The notes beneath the pieces were generated by a model. The model did no database searches, had not been told where the DNA came from, and worked only from the letters and a program-made list of their open reading frames with translations. A stretch of DNA of 64,000 bases from assembly GCA_963843315.1 (NCBI GenBank), contig CAWJJU010000005.1:186001-250000 (forward strand), written 5' to 3'. The DNA is from JAWVFM01 sp963843315 (GTDB lineage Bacteria; Actinomycetota; Thermoleophilia; Solirubrobacterales; 70-9). Positions 43,545 to 52,674 of this stretch are shown piece after piece. The stretch's first letter is position 1. Each line of letters starts with the position of its first letter. Made by a program: the position numbers and the translations under genes.

Positions 43545-46079
43545 ATGCCTTCAAGCACCAAGCGGCGCTCCACCGCGCGCAAGCGCCCCGCCACCCGTGC
43601 CTCCACGCGCGCCCGCAAGCCTGCGCCGCGAAAGCCGCGCCCGGGCTTCAGGGAGGCGCTCGACGGGCTCGAGCAGCGCCATTACGACCTCGCCGGCCTG
43701 ACGCTGATCGCGCTGGGGGTCTTCCTCGCCTTCGTCACCTATCTGTCTTGGGACGGCGGCCGCGTCGGCGGCCTTCTGGAGGATGGGCTCACGCTCGCGG
43801 CCGGCCGCGTCGCCTACGTGGTCCCGATCGCACTCGCCGGGTGGGGCGTCGCCCTGGTGATGCGGCCGGTGATCAAGGCGCCGTCGGCGATCAACGCCGG
43901 TGCGGTCCTGCTGCTCGCGGGCCTGCTGCTGGCCTTCGCGGCGGGCACGGCCGGCCTCGGCCCCGCGCATCCCGTCCGCCACGACTACTTCGAGCATCGC
44001 TTCGTCACCCAGCACGGGGGCGGGGTGGGGGAGGCCCTCTACTGGGCCTCGACGACCCTCTTCCAGCGCCTCGGCGCCCACATCCTCGCCGTCCTGATGC
44101 TCGTCAGCGGCACCCTGCTGCTCACCGGCACGACGATCGCCGGCCTGCTCGCCGGCGCCGGGCGCGCCGCCAGGAGCGCCGGCTCCGGGACCAGGGACAT
44201 CGCCCGCAGCGTCCGCACCCAGACCATCAGCGCCGATCCCTTCGGCGAGCCGGCCGGCGACGACATCACCGTCACGAGGGCCAACCCCACCGAGCCCCTC
44301 ATCACCCAGGTCCTGAACGACGAGGACGACACGGGCGAGATCGCCTGGGACGACGACCCGCGCGACTTCGGCAAGGACGCCGACGACGACTCCGAGGCCG
44401 ACCGCAGCGGCGCCATGTACGCCTACGAGGAGGCCGCGGCCGACGAGGACGCCGAGGAGGCGGTCAAGGCACCGGTCGAGGCCGGGAAGCCCTCCGACTT
44501 CATGGAACCCGACGTGACCCCCATGGGAGTGAAGCGAAGCGCCGTGACCGAGTCCGAGGAGCTCGACTACACGCTCCCCGTCGCGCCGAAGCTCCTCGAG
44601 AAGGGCAAGGGCGACCAGGGGCCCGACACGCGCGATCGCGACGCCGTCTCCAAGGCCCTGCTGGAGTCGCTCAAGCACTTCGGGGTGGACGCGCGCCTGC
44701 TGGGCGTCGTCAGCGGCCCGCACGTCAGCCGCTACGAGCTGCAGCTCGCGCCCGGCACCAAGGTCTCCAAGGTCGCGCAGCTGCGTGACGACCTGGCCTA
44801 CGCCCTTGCGTCCACGGACATCCGCATCCTCGCTCCGATCCCCGGGAAGAAGGCCGTCGGCGTCGAGGTGCCGAACGCCCGCCGCCGGCTCGTGCGGCTC
44901 GGCGACATCTACGACGGCCGCCCGAAGGGGTCCTCGCCGTTCGTCGTGTGGCTCGGCAAGGACGTCTCGGGTCAGACCGCCTGGACCGACCTTGCGCTCA
45001 TGCCGCACGCGCTCGTGGCCGGCACCACGGGCTCGGGCAAGTCGGCCTGCGTCAACTCGATGCTCTGCTCGATCCTTCTGCACGCCTCGCCCAACGAGGC
45101 GCGGCTGGTCCTGGTCGACCCGAAGCGTGTGGAGCTGAACCACTACGAGAAGCTGCCGCACCTGCTGACGCCGGTGGTCACCAACCCGCGGATGGCGGCC
45201 AACGTCCTCTCGAACCTGATCGTCGAGATGGAGAGCCGCTACGGCGTGATGGAGGAGGCGCGGGCGCGGAACCTGGTCGAGCTCAACCGCGTCCGCAAGA
45301 AGTCCGGCAAGGCGCCCCTGCCGCACATCCTCTGCGTCATCGACGAGCTGGCCGACCTGATGATGGTCGCGCCCGCCGAGGTCGAGGACTCGATCATCCG
45401 CCTGGCGCAGAAGTCTCGCGCCGTCGGCATCCACCTGGTGCTCGCAACGCAGCGCCCCTCCACCGACGTCATCACCGGCACGATCAAGGTCAACATCCCG
45501 GCGCGGATCGCGTTCTCGGTCGCCTCCCAGGTCGACTCGCGCGTGATCCTGGACCAGGGCGGAGCCGAGACGCTGCTCGGGCAGGGAGACATGCTTTTCC
45601 GCCCGGTCGGCACCTCGCGCCTTCAGCGCATCCAGGGTGGCTTCGTGACCGAGGACGAGATCGCCAGGATCGTGAACCACTGGGCCAAGCAGGGCGAGCC
45701 GGAGTTCGACGAGGCCCTGCTCGAGGCGCGTGAGGAGAGCCATGACGACCGCGACGAGGAGATGTCTCCCGACCGCGACGACCTGCTGGACGAGGCCGCG
45801 AGGATCGTGGTGGAGAGCGGCACCGCGTCGGTCTCGATGATCCAGCGGCGCCTGCGGGTGGGCTACACCCGCGCCGGCAGCCTCATCGACATGCTCGAGC
45901 GCCGGGGGATCATCTCCGGCTACGAGGGCTCCAAGCCCCGCCAGGTGCTCGCCAGCGGCGCCGACCTGCGCCGCATCCTCGGCACGGGCGAGGACGCTCC
46001 GCCCGACGCCGCCGAGGTCCTCGAGGGCGAGGCCACCGAGGACCCCACGGACACCGAGCTCGAGACCGTCGACGGCTGA
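43545..46079 (+). CDS. ftsK: DNA translocase FtsK
   Basis: An 844-residue septal DNA pump. The N-terminus is Arg/Lys/Ala-rich, followed by four membrane helices between residues ~50 and 205, an acidic linker (DDDPRDFGKDADDDSEAD), a motor domain with Walker A VAGTTGSGKSACVNSML near 493 and Walker B HILCVIDELADLMM, and a C-terminal winged-helix gamma domain (ASVSMIQRRLRVGYTRAGSLIDMLERRGI) that reads KOPS-like sequences. ATG 43545 is used; ATG 43500 with an upstream TATTTA element is a possible longer start. Confidence 0.95.
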   Translation: MPSSTKRRSTARKRPATRASTRARKPAPRKPRPGFREALDGLEQRHYDLAGLTLIALGVFLAFVTYLSWDGGRVGGLLEDGLTLAAGRVAYVVPIALAGWGVALVMRPVIKAPSAINAGAVLLLAGLLLAFAAGTAGLGPAHPVRHDYFEHRFVTQHGGGVGEALYWASTTLFQRLGAHILAVLMLVSGTLLLTGTTIAGLLAGAGRAARSAGSGTRDIARSVRTQTISADPFGEPAGDDITVTRANPTEPLITQVLNDEDDTGEIAWDDDPRDFGKDADDDSEADRSGAMYAYEEAAADEDAEEAVKAPVEAGKPSDFMEPDVTPMGVKRSAVTESEELDYTLPVAPKLLEKGKGDQGPDTRDRDAVSKALLESLKHFGVDARLLGVVSGPHVSRYELQLAPGTKVSKVAQLRDDLAYALASTDIRILAPIPGKKAVGVEVPNARRRLVRLGDIYDGRPKGSSPFVVWLGKDVSGQTAWTDLALMPHALVAGTTGSGKSACVNSMLCSILLHASPNEARLVLVDPKRVELNHYEKLPHLLTPVVTNPRMAANVLSNLIVEMESRYGVMEEARARNLVELNRVRKKSGKAPLPHILCVIDELADLMMVAPAEVEDSIIRLAQKSRAVGIHLVLATQRPSTDVITGTIKVNIPARIAFSVASQVDSRVILDQGGAETLLGQGDMLFRPVGTSRLQRIQGGFVTEDEIARIVNHWAKQGEPEFDEALLEAREESHDDRDEEMSPDRDDLLDEAARIVVESGTASVSMIQRRLRVGYTRAGSLIDMLERRGIISGYEGSKPRQVLASGADLRRILGTGEDAPPDAAEVLEGEATEDPTDTELETVDG

Positions 46080-46124
46080 CCTCCGTCCGGCGCGGCTCCG
46101 CCGGAGTAGCCTGGCCATGGGCGC

Positions 46125-47468
46125 ATGGTCGGGCAGGTGAATATCGGGCGGATCCGCAGTGCTGCGGTCGTTGCCCTGGGCGCACTGCTCGCCCTCGCCG
46201 GCCCCGCGGCAGCGTCGCGGGTGGCCGGGATCGACTCCTCAGGTCGAATCGTCGCCCTCGGGGAGAGGGGATTGGCTCGATTCAGCTCCGGCGGACAGCT
46301 CGACGAGACGTTCGGCGACGGGGGCGTCGCGCAGCTTCCCGTTCGCGACGGCTGCCAGATCGAGGCTTCGGCGATGACCCTCGACGACGCCGGACGCATA
46401 GTCGTCGCCGGCGACCGCAGATGCTCTCCTCATTTTGGGCGCCTTCACGTCGTCGTCATGCGCTTTCGGCCCGACGGCCGGCCCGATCCCAGCTTCAGCC
46501 AGAACGGGGTGATGGTGGCCGGGCGCGGGTACGCCGGCGACGTCGCGGTGGATCCGGTCGGCCGCGTCCTCGTGGCCGGCGACCGCCGATGGGATCTCCG
46601 CCCTAACGACTCGGGCGGCTTCAGCCTTGCTCGCGTCAAGCCAGGCGGCCACCTCGACGGTTCGTTCGGCAGGGGAGGAGAGGTCCGGACCCGGTTCGCG
46701 GAAGGGCTCTCGTCAACTGAGGCAACCTCCGTCGCGCTGACTCCTCGCGGACGAATCCTGACGGCTGGGCACACCGGTTACTGCGACCGCAACCCGCCGC
46801 TGCCCACATGCACGTGGCGGCCCGCGCTCGCGCGCTACAGGGCAAACGGATCCCTCGATACGCGATTTGGCAATGGCGGGAAAGAGAAGGGGAACCTCCC
46901 TGGCACGAGCTCTGTCTCCATCAGATCCCTCGCGGAGGGTGAGGGTGGCTTTGTCGTAGCGGGCTTCGCGGATGTGCCGGACTCACCGAACAAGGTGCTC
47001 ATGACGGCCAACTATGGCGCCGCTGGTGAGTTGGACCCGACATTTGGTTCCCATGGCGTGGCCCTGACGCCGTTCGCGGAAGGGCAGCCTTTCGACGCGT
47101 CTGTGTTCCTCGGCGAAGCGGGTAGGCCGTTGGTCATCGGCGGCTCTTGCTGCAGCGACCCCGAGCACTATCCACTTTCTTACGGATTCGTCCTCGCCGG
47201 CTACGACGCGGCTGGCAATCTCGATCAGGGCTTCGGCTCCGGCGGGACCCAGGCGGATCCAGTGTCCACCGCCTTGGGCGGCTACAACTTCTCCCTCGAG
47301 ATGGTTGGCGGGGCGGTCGAGCCCGAAGGAGAGCTCATCGACGCCGGGAGCTTCATGGACTACGGGTCGGGCATCGACCACCTCATCCTCAGGGCCTACA
47401 CGGCGAACGGCCAGCCCGAGGCCGCCTTTGGCTCCGGCGGCGAGTCGACCGCTGCCATCCCTTTCTAG
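46125..47468 (+). CDS. secreted delta-60 repeat (beta-propeller-like) protein
   Basis: A 447-residue exported protein with a signal peptide (IRSAAVVALGALLALAGPAAAS) and about seven repeats whose ends read G-x-LD-x2-FG-x-GG: GGQLDETFGDGG, DGRPDPSFSQNG, GGHLDGSFGRGG, NGSLDTRFGNGG, AGELDPTFGSHG, AGNLDQGFGSGG and NGQPEAAFGSGG. This is the delta-60 repeat, thought to build an extracellular propeller. Two adjacent Cys (SCCSD) and others may form disulfides. A TAGCCT element near 46107 precedes it. Its role is unknown. Confidence 0.85.
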   Translation: MVGQVNIGRIRSAAVVALGALLALAGPAAASRVAGIDSSGRIVALGERGLARFSSGGQLDETFGDGGVAQLPVRDGCQIEASAMTLDDAGRIVVAGDRRCSPHFGRLHVVVMRFRPDGRPDPSFSQNGVMVAGRGYAGDVAVDPVGRVLVAGDRRWDLRPNDSGGFSLARVKPGGHLDGSFGRGGEVRTRFAEGLSSTEATSVALTPRGRILTAGHTGYCDRNPPLPTCTWRPALARYRANGSLDTRFGNGGKEKGNLPGTSSVSIRSLAEGEGGFVVAGFADVPDSPNKVLMTANYGAAGELDPTFGSHGVALTPFAEGQPFDASVFLGEAGRPLVIGGSCCSDPEHYPLSYGFVLAGYDAAGNLDQGFGSGGTQADPVSTALGGYNFSLEMVGGAVEPEGELIDAGSFMDYGSGIDHLILRAYTANGQPEAAFGSGGESTAAIPF

Positions 47469-47490
47469 GCTCGTACGTGAGAATGGGCGT

Positions 47491-48779
47491 GTGAGCCCAG
47501 CCACTGTACGCGCGGGAATCGTCGCCACCGGGACCGAGCTCCTCACGGGCAAGGTCACCGACCGCAACGGCCCCTGGCTGGCGGAGCGGCTGGGCGAGCT
47601 CGGCGTCGAGGTCGCTCACCTGATCATCACCGGCGACAGGCCCGGGGACCTCGAGCAGACGCTGCGCTTCCTGGCCTCCGAGCGGGTGGACCTCGTGGTC
47701 ACGAGCGGCGGCCTCGGCCCCACGGCCGACGACCTCACCGCCGAGATCGTCGGCCGCTTCGCCGACAGGCCGATGGAGCTCGACGAGGAGATGGAGCAGA
47801 AGATCCACTCGATCCTGGAGGGCTTTGCCCGCCGGATGAACTTCGACGCCGACGCCCTCCGTGACGCCAATAGAAAGCAGGCGATGGTTCCTCACGGCGC
47901 GACGACGATCGACCCGGCCGGGACAGCTCCGGGCTCGTTGTCCCGGTGGACGGCGGACCAACCGTGGTTGTCCTGCCCGGTCCGCCACGCGAGCTCCAGG
48001 CCATGTGGCCGATGGCGCTGGAGACCGATCCCGTGCGCGCCATCCTTCAGCGCGCGGGAACGCTCGAGACCAGCAGCATGCGACTGTTCGGCCTGCCGGA
48101 GTCGGAGATTGCGCAGACCCTTCGCGATGTCGAGGCGGCTGGGCTTGAGCTCGGCGAGCTGGAGATCACCACGTGCCTGCGCCGCGCCGAGCTCGAGATC
48201 GACATCCGCTACCGCCCCGAGTCGAGCGCGCGAGCGCAGGAGCTCTTCGCGGCGATCCGCGAGCGCCACGAGCGCTTCGTGACGGCCGACGACGGGCGCA
48301 GTACCGACGAGCAGATCGCCGAGCTCCTCGAGGGCCGGCGGCTTGCGCTCGCTGAGTCGTGCACCGCCGGCCTGCTCGCCGCGCGGATCACCGACCGCCC
48401 GGGGTCGTCCGCCTACTTCGCGGGCGGGGTGGTCTCCTACTCCGACGAGGCCAAGTCCGAGCTGCTGGGCGTGCCGTCGCAGATACTGGCCGAACATGGA
48501 GCCGTCTCGCCTGAGTCCGCCGAGGCCATGGCGCGCGGGGCGCTCGAGCGCTTCGGGGCCGACGTTGCGTGCGCGATCACCGGGATCGCCGGGCCGGACG
48601 GCGGGACCGAGCAGAAGCCGGTCGGCTACGTCTGCTTCCACGTGCGCGACGCCGACGGCGCGAGCCTGGTGCGCGACGTCGTGCTCCCGGGCAGGCGCTC
48701 GGACATCCGCGACCGGTCCGTCGTCGTCGCGATGCACATGCTTCGCCGCCTGCTACTCGGCGAGGAGCTTCCCGTCTAG
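47491..48779 (+). CDS. cinA: competence/damage-inducible protein CinA, interrupted by an apparent -1 indel
   Basis: A two-domain nucleotide-repair protein: an N-terminal MoCF/COG1058 domain acting on ADP-ribose-like pyrophosphates (GIVATGTELLTGKVTDRNGPWLAERL, TSGGLGPTADDLT) and a C-terminal NMN deamidase domain (ALAESCTAGLLAARITDRPGSS, AITGIAGPDGG). The frame breaks at about 47934, where DPAGTAPG should continue LVVPVDGGPTVVVLPGPP; one base seems missing. The repaired protein is about 429 residues, the normal length. Start GTG 47491. cinA lies just upstream of recA in many bacteria, as here. Confidence 0.9.
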
Positions 48780-48946
48780 ATGATTGATTCCGAATTCGCG
48801 TGCGTGCGGGGGCGCACGGGACCGAGCCGGGCGTGGGAAGAGGGCGAAGCCTGTACCGGTGGGTACAGGCGAGTCCCGATGACCGCGATCCGGCGACGGT
48901 ATCCGTGCGTCATCCGTGCGTGCGGGTATTTGGAATCAGTCATCTA
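48777..48946. repeat. inverted repeat spanning both stop codons of convergent genes, with a central hairpin
   Basis: TAGATGATTGATTCC (from the cinA stop codon, 48777-48791) is repeated in inverted orientation as TAGATGACTGATTCC on the minus strand (48946-48932), starting at the stop codon of the convergent hydrolase gene: 14 of 15 bases match. Between them is a perfect GCCTGTACC-GGTG-GGTACAGGC hairpin at 48849-48870 and a repeated GTGCGTGCGGG (near 48800 and 48925). It could be a bidirectional terminator or the ends of a short mobile-like repeat; there is no T-run. Confidence 0.6.
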
Positions 48947-49840
48947 ACCGGACGGGGCGAAGAACTCGAGGGCGCGCTCGGCGACAAGCTCCGGACGCTC
49001 GTCGACGATGAAGTGCCCGCACGCCTTGATCAGCTCGTAGCGAAAGCTCGGCACGGCCTCGTCCGTCCCGCGCAGGTTTCGCGGGTCCTGGGCCGCGTCA
49101 TCCTCGCCGAAGAGAAGGAGGGTCGGCACCCGGTACTCGCGTCGCCGATAACGGCCGGCCAGCAGGGGGCCGATCTCGCGTAGCTGAAAGCTCCGGTAGT
49201 ACTGGACAGTTGCCCAGGCGCGATCGGGCGCTGCGAACTGGCCGAGAAACGCCTCTCGCTCCTGGGGGCTGAAGACCGTTGCGGGGAAGCCGACCCTCGT
49301 TGCCTGTTCGTCGTTCAGACGGGCAAGGCGCGCCGCGACTCGCTTCCCGAGACCCGGCGAGGCGAGCACCCACTGATACCAGAAGCGCCAGGCGCCCAGC
49401 AACGCAGCAGGGGAGGCGCGGACGAACGGCGGCAGAATGTTCAGGGCCAGGTAGCGATCGATCCGCTCGGGCGCCCGGTAGCCGAGCAGGTAGCCGACCC
49501 AACCGCCCCAGTCGTGGCCCATGAGCCTCACGCGCTCGAGGCCGAGCGCGTCCATGAGCGCGAGGACGTCGCTCGCAAGCTGCTCCTTCTCATACCCGGA
49601 GCGGGGCGCGCCGGTCCAGCCGAGGCCGCGGAGGTCCGGGCAGACCACCCGGTAGCCGGCCTGCACGATAGGCCCGATCGCCTCGCGCCACAGATACCAG
49701 TGCTGCGGCCACCCGTGCAGGCAGAGGAGCGGCGGCCCGTCGGCGGGGCCGGCCGTCGCCACGTGCATGCGCAGGCCGCCCGCGTCGACCCAGTCGTGCT
49801 CGACGCCGTCAACGTGGGGGAAGGGGCGGCGCGACTCCAT
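48944..49840 (-). CDS. alpha/beta hydrolase, epoxide hydrolase/haloalkane dehalogenase-like
   Basis: A 298-residue alpha/beta hydrolase with oxyanion motif LHGWPQHWYLW, nucleophile elbow MGHDWGGWVGY (Asp nucleophile near residue 109), acid region LLFGEDDAAQ and terminal His in KACGHFIVDERP. The HGWP and HDWGG pair is typical of soluble epoxide hydrolases. On the minus strand a TAGAGT -10 (49855-49850) lies 9 nt before the ATG, indicating a leaderless mRNA. It is only a distant relative of the other hydrolase at 6310-7218. Confidence 0.82.
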   Translation of the reverse strand: MESRRPFPHVDGVEHDWVDAGGLRMHVATAGPADGPPLLCLHGWPQHWYLWREAIGPIVQAGYRVVCPDLRGLGWTGAPRSGYEKEQLASDVLALMDALGLERVRLMGHDWGGWVGYLLGYRAPERIDRYLALNILPPFVRASPAALLGAWRFWYQWVLASPGLGKRVAARLARLNDEQATRVGFPATVFSPQEREAFLGQFAAPDRAWATVQYYRSFQLREIGPLLAGRYRRREYRVPTLLLFGEDDAAQDPRNLRGTDEAVPSFRYELIKACGHFIVDERPELVAERALEFFAPSG

Positions 49841-50132
49841 CGGGCGCGGACTCTATTCGCGCGTGAGCGTGGCGTCTTGGCTAGAAGGGCCAATGAGGGA
49901 GGGCAGACAGAGCGTGAGCGCCGGCTCGCCGAGTTTCGGGCGGCCGAGCCGTCCTTTGTCAAATCGTGCTCGAAGGTCGAGCGCAGATTGCAAAAGAACG
50001 GCCTCGAGCCTCGCTGCGGCCGCCTTCACCAGCTTCAACTCCATTGGCGGCACCCGTACGGCTCGAAGTTGTCGCACCCCTGACGCACCACCCGCGAGTT
50101 TCACGCCACCTCGGGGCGTAGCGTGGGGACGA
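49841..50132. other. intergenic stretch between divergent hydrolase and thpR
   Basis: This 292-bp region carries the hydrolase promoter at 49850-49855 (minus strand) and a TAGCGT -10 at 50119-50124 for thpR, 8 nt before its GTG. In between I see no convincing gene or RNA. Short open frames exist on both strands but have no start signal or recognisable family. Confidence 0.6.
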
Positions 50133-50738
50133 GTGCCGAAGGAGCGTCTCAAGAGTCCCAGAGCCCGCCTGTTCGTGGCCCTCGAGCCGCCCGACGGCAT
50201 CCGTGAGGTCATCGCGGGCTGGCAGGCCTCGCAGCTGGACGACCCGGCGCTTCGCCCCGTGCCCGAACGCGCCCTGCACGTGACCCTCTGCTTCATCGGC
50301 TACGCGCCGGAGAAGTCGATCCCGGCGTACGCGGAGGCCCTCGCCGCGATCCCCGCGCGCCCGGTGCCCATGCGCCTGGAGCCCGCGGCGGTTGAGGTTC
50401 CACGGAACCGCCCGCGCCTGCTGGCGCTGGACGCCCCGAGCGAGGCCGCGACGACGCTCGCGGGCGAGGTGAACGAGGCGCTGGCCTCGCGGCGCCTGCA
50501 CGAGCCCGAGCGGCGTGAGTTCTGGAGCCACGTCACGGTCGCGAGGGTGCGCTCCGAAAAGCGCCCCGACGGGCGCCGGCGCGGCGCTCCGATGCGAATC
50601 GGCGCCGTGCCCGGGCCGCTGCCGGAGAGCGCGTGCGGGCCGTTCGAAGCCGTCCGACTCACTTTCTACCGTTCGAACCTCAGTTCGCATGGGGCCGAGT
50701 ACGTGCCCCTGGCGAGCACCGATTTGCCGCCCGCCTGA
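50133..50738 (+). CDS. thpR: RNA 2',3'-cyclic phosphodiesterase (LigT/ThpR family)
   Basis: A 201-residue 2H phosphoesterase with both catalytic motifs, HVTLCFIG near residue 49 and HVTVARVR near 131. It opens 2',3'-cyclic phosphates on RNA and can act as a 2'-5' ligase. Its stop lies 29 bp before the preferred recA start, and the recA LexA box is inside its last codons. The GTG start is set by the TAGCGT element 8 nt upstream. The thpR-recA arrangement suggests possible SOS co-expression, though the LexA box is downstream of the thpR promoter. Confidence 0.9.
   Translation: MPKERLKSPRARLFVALEPPDGIREVIAGWQASQLDDPALRPVPERALHVTLCFIGYAPEKSIPAYAEALAAIPARPVPMRLEPAAVEVPRNRPRLLALDAPSEAATTLAGEVNEALASRRLHEPERREFWSHVTVARVRSEKRPDGRRRGAPMRIGAVPGPLPESACGPFEAVRLTFYRSNLSSHGAEYVPLASTDLPPA
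50674..50687 (+). promoter_or_regulatory. LexA/SOS box of recA, inside the 3' end of thpR
   Basis: CGAACCTCAGTTCG at 50674-50687 is a perfect CGAAC-N4-GTTCG repeat, about 80 bp before the recA start. Its arms are identical to the box at 2529-2542, supporting a single LexA regulon. A TACGTG element at 50700-50705 is a weak -10 candidate. Confidence 0.85.
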
Positions 50739-50767
50739 GGGCGAGGCGAAAAGGAGCGATGAACCCA

Positions 50768-51898
50768 ATGGCAGACGCAAACCCAGCATCCTTCCGCTCG
50801 ACCGAGCCCAAGGAGGTCAAGGCCCGCGAGGCAGCTCTCGGCGCGGCCAAGAAGCAGATCGAGCAGCAGTTCGGCGCCGGCTCGCTGATGAAGCTCGGTG
50901 ACAAGGGCCACGTGGAGATCGACACGATCCCCACCGGAGCGCTGTCGCTCGACCTGGCGCTCGGAGTCGGCGGGGTCCCGCGCGGGCGGATCGTGGAGAT
51001 CTTCGGCCCGGAGTCGTCGGGCAAGACGACGCTCGTCTACCACATCATCGCCCAAGCTCAGGCCCGCGGCGGCGTGTGCGCCTTCGTCGACGCCGAGCAC
51101 GCGATCGACCCGATCTACGCCAAGCGCATCGGCGTCAACACCGACGAGCTGCTGATCTCCCAGCCGGATTACGGCGAGCAGGCGCTCGAGATCGTGGACG
51201 TCCTGGTCCGCTCGGGCGCCGTCGACGTCGTCGCCGTCGACTCGGTCGCGGCGCTCACCCCGCGCGTGGAGCTGGAGGGCCAGATGGGCGACACCCAGGT
51301 CGGCCTCCAGGCCCGCCTGATGTCGCAGGCGCTGCGGAAGCTCGCCGGCAACCTCAACCGCGCCAGCACGGTCTGCGTGTTCACCAACCAGATCCGCGAG
51401 AAGATCGGCGTGATGTTCGGCTCGCCCGAAACCCAGCCCGGCGGCCGCGCGCTGAAGTTCTATTCGTCCCAGCGACTCGACATCCGGCGCATCGAGACCC
51501 TCAAGGAGGGCACCGAGGCGGTCGGCAACCGCGTCCGGGTGAAGGTGGTCAAGAACAAGGTCGCCGCCCCGTTCAAGCAGGCCGAGTTCGACATCGAATA
51601 CGGCGTGGGCATCTCCAACGAGGGCTGCCTGCTGGACCTGGGGATCGAGCACGACATCGTCCAGAAGTCGGGCTCGTTCTTCTCCTATGGCGAGCTGCGC
51701 CTGGGACAGGGGCGCAACAACTCCAAGCAGTTCCTCGCCGAGAACCCGGAGCCGGCGGCCGAGATCGAGGCGAAGCTCTACGAGGCGCTCGGGATCGAGC
51801 GACGCTCTTCGGCTCCGGTCGCGAAGGCGCCCGACAGCGAGGACCAGCCCGAGGCCGCTCCCGAGGCCGCCGCGGAAGAGCTCAAGAAGGCCGCCTAG
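50768..51898 (+). CDS. recA: recombinase RecA
   Basis: A 376-residue strand-exchange protein and LexA co-protease. It has the P-loop GPESSGKTTL near residue 80, the DVVAVDSVAALTPR Walker B, the L2 region with NQIREKIGVMFGSPETQPGGRALKFY and an acidic Ala-rich tail. ATG 50768 is preferred because AAGGAG (50751-50756) would be only 2 nt from the alternative ATG 50759, though 11 nt is also not ideal. It has its own LexA box within thpR, and recX follows 17 nt after the stop. Confidence 0.97.
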   Translation: MADANPASFRSTEPKEVKAREAALGAAKKQIEQQFGAGSLMKLGDKGHVEIDTIPTGALSLDLALGVGGVPRGRIVEIFGPESSGKTTLVYHIIAQAQARGGVCAFVDAEHAIDPIYAKRIGVNTDELLISQPDYGEQALEIVDVLVRSGAVDVVAVDSVAALTPRVELEGQMGDTQVGLQARLMSQALRKLAGNLNRASTVCVFTNQIREKIGVMFGSPETQPGGRALKFYSSQRLDIRRIETLKEGTEAVGNRVRVKVVKNKVAAPFKQAEFDIEYGVGISNEGCLLDLGIEHDIVQKSGSFFSYGELRLGQGRNNSKQFLAENPEPAAEIEAKLYEALGIERRSSAPVAKAPDSEDQPEAAPEAAAEELKKAA

Positions 51899-51915
51899 CG
51901 CGCCGGGCGCGAAGC

Positions 51916-52371
51916 GTGGCGCCGAGCGCGGACCGGGCATTCGAGCAGGCACTGCGGGCGCTCAGCCGCCGCGAGCGCACGAGCGCGCAGATCCACGACT
52001 GGCTGGTTGCCCGCGGCCACGAGCCGGAGGTGGCGCAGGGCGTGGTCGAGCGCCTTCGCAGCGCAGGCGGACTCGACGACGCGCGATACGCGCGGCTCTA
52101 CGCCGAGGATCGCCGCACGCTCGACGGCTGGGGGGAGGAGCGGATCCGCGCCGCCCTTCAGGCGCGCGGCGTGAGCGCTGAGCTGATCGAAGAGGCGCTG
52201 GCATCGGAGGAGAGCGAGGCCGACCGCGCCCTCGCCCTGCTGGTGGAACGCGGCCAGCCGGTTGGCGACGACGCCGCCCGCAACCGTGCACTGGCGTTCC
52301 TGGTGCGCCGGGGCTACGCCTCGGAGATCGCCTACGACGCCGTCAGGGCGGCTGAGAAGCACGCTGCGTAG
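51916..52371 (+). CDS. recX: RecA regulatory protein RecX
   Basis: A 151-residue, mainly helical protein of three-helix repeats (FEQALRALSRRERTSAQIHDWLVARGH, then DDARYARLYAEDR and a final LAFLVRRGYASEIAYDAVRAA). RecX binds the RecA filament and limits its activity. Start GTG 51916. It lies just after recA as in most actinobacteria and is probably co-transcribed under LexA control. Confidence 0.92.
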   Translation: MAPSADRAFEQALRALSRRERTSAQIHDWLVARGHEPEVAQGVVERLRSAGGLDDARYARLYAEDRRTLDGWGEERIRAALQARGVSAELIEEALASEESEADRALALLVERGQPVGDDAARNRALAFLVRRGYASEIAYDAVRAAEKHAA

Positions 52372-52383
52372 CCGCCGCGGGCC

Positions 52384-52674
52384 TTGCGGAAAAGGCAGGT
52401 CGGGCATACCATGGGTCGTGGCGGCAAGGCCCGCCGAGTGACACGACTGACGACTATCAGAGCACTTGAAACTTCCTGTCCATACCAACCGTCGCGCGCG
52501 CCCCTCAGGGGGCGCTGGATCGCCTTAGGAGGCTTGGGGCCGCGATCTCGACGCCGCGCACGCGGCAACAGCTCATAGCCGAATCCAGTGTCGCCGGCTC
52601 GCCGGCCGCGTGGTCACCCATATGGCCACCGCTGTCAACGAGCAGCCGGGCCGAAGGCCCGGGGGAGAGACCGA
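52384..52674 (+). promoter_or_regulatory. promoter and long structured leader of rny (303-bp gene-free stretch from 52372)
   Basis: TTGCGG (52384-52389) and TACCAT (52407-52412) are separated by exactly 17 nt, a good sigma-70-type promoter, with transcription expected near 52419 and so a leader of about 255 nt before the rny ATG at 52675. The leader holds GCGCCCC-TCA-GGGGCGC-like, GCCGGC-TC-GCCGGC and CCGGGCC-GAA-GGCCCGG hairpins; the last lies just before a GGGGGAGAG ribosome-binding site. No known riboswitch is recognised and no convincing small gene is seen. Confidence 0.55.

Noticed and set aside
49853..50296. Minus-strand open frame between hydrolase and thpR
   Set aside because: No family resemblance, no start signal, and it runs antisense into thpR.
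52384..52578. Small plus-strand frame in the rny leader
   Set aside because: Composition is Arg-rich and featureless, it has no ribosome-binding site, and it begins at the -35 of the predicted promoter.
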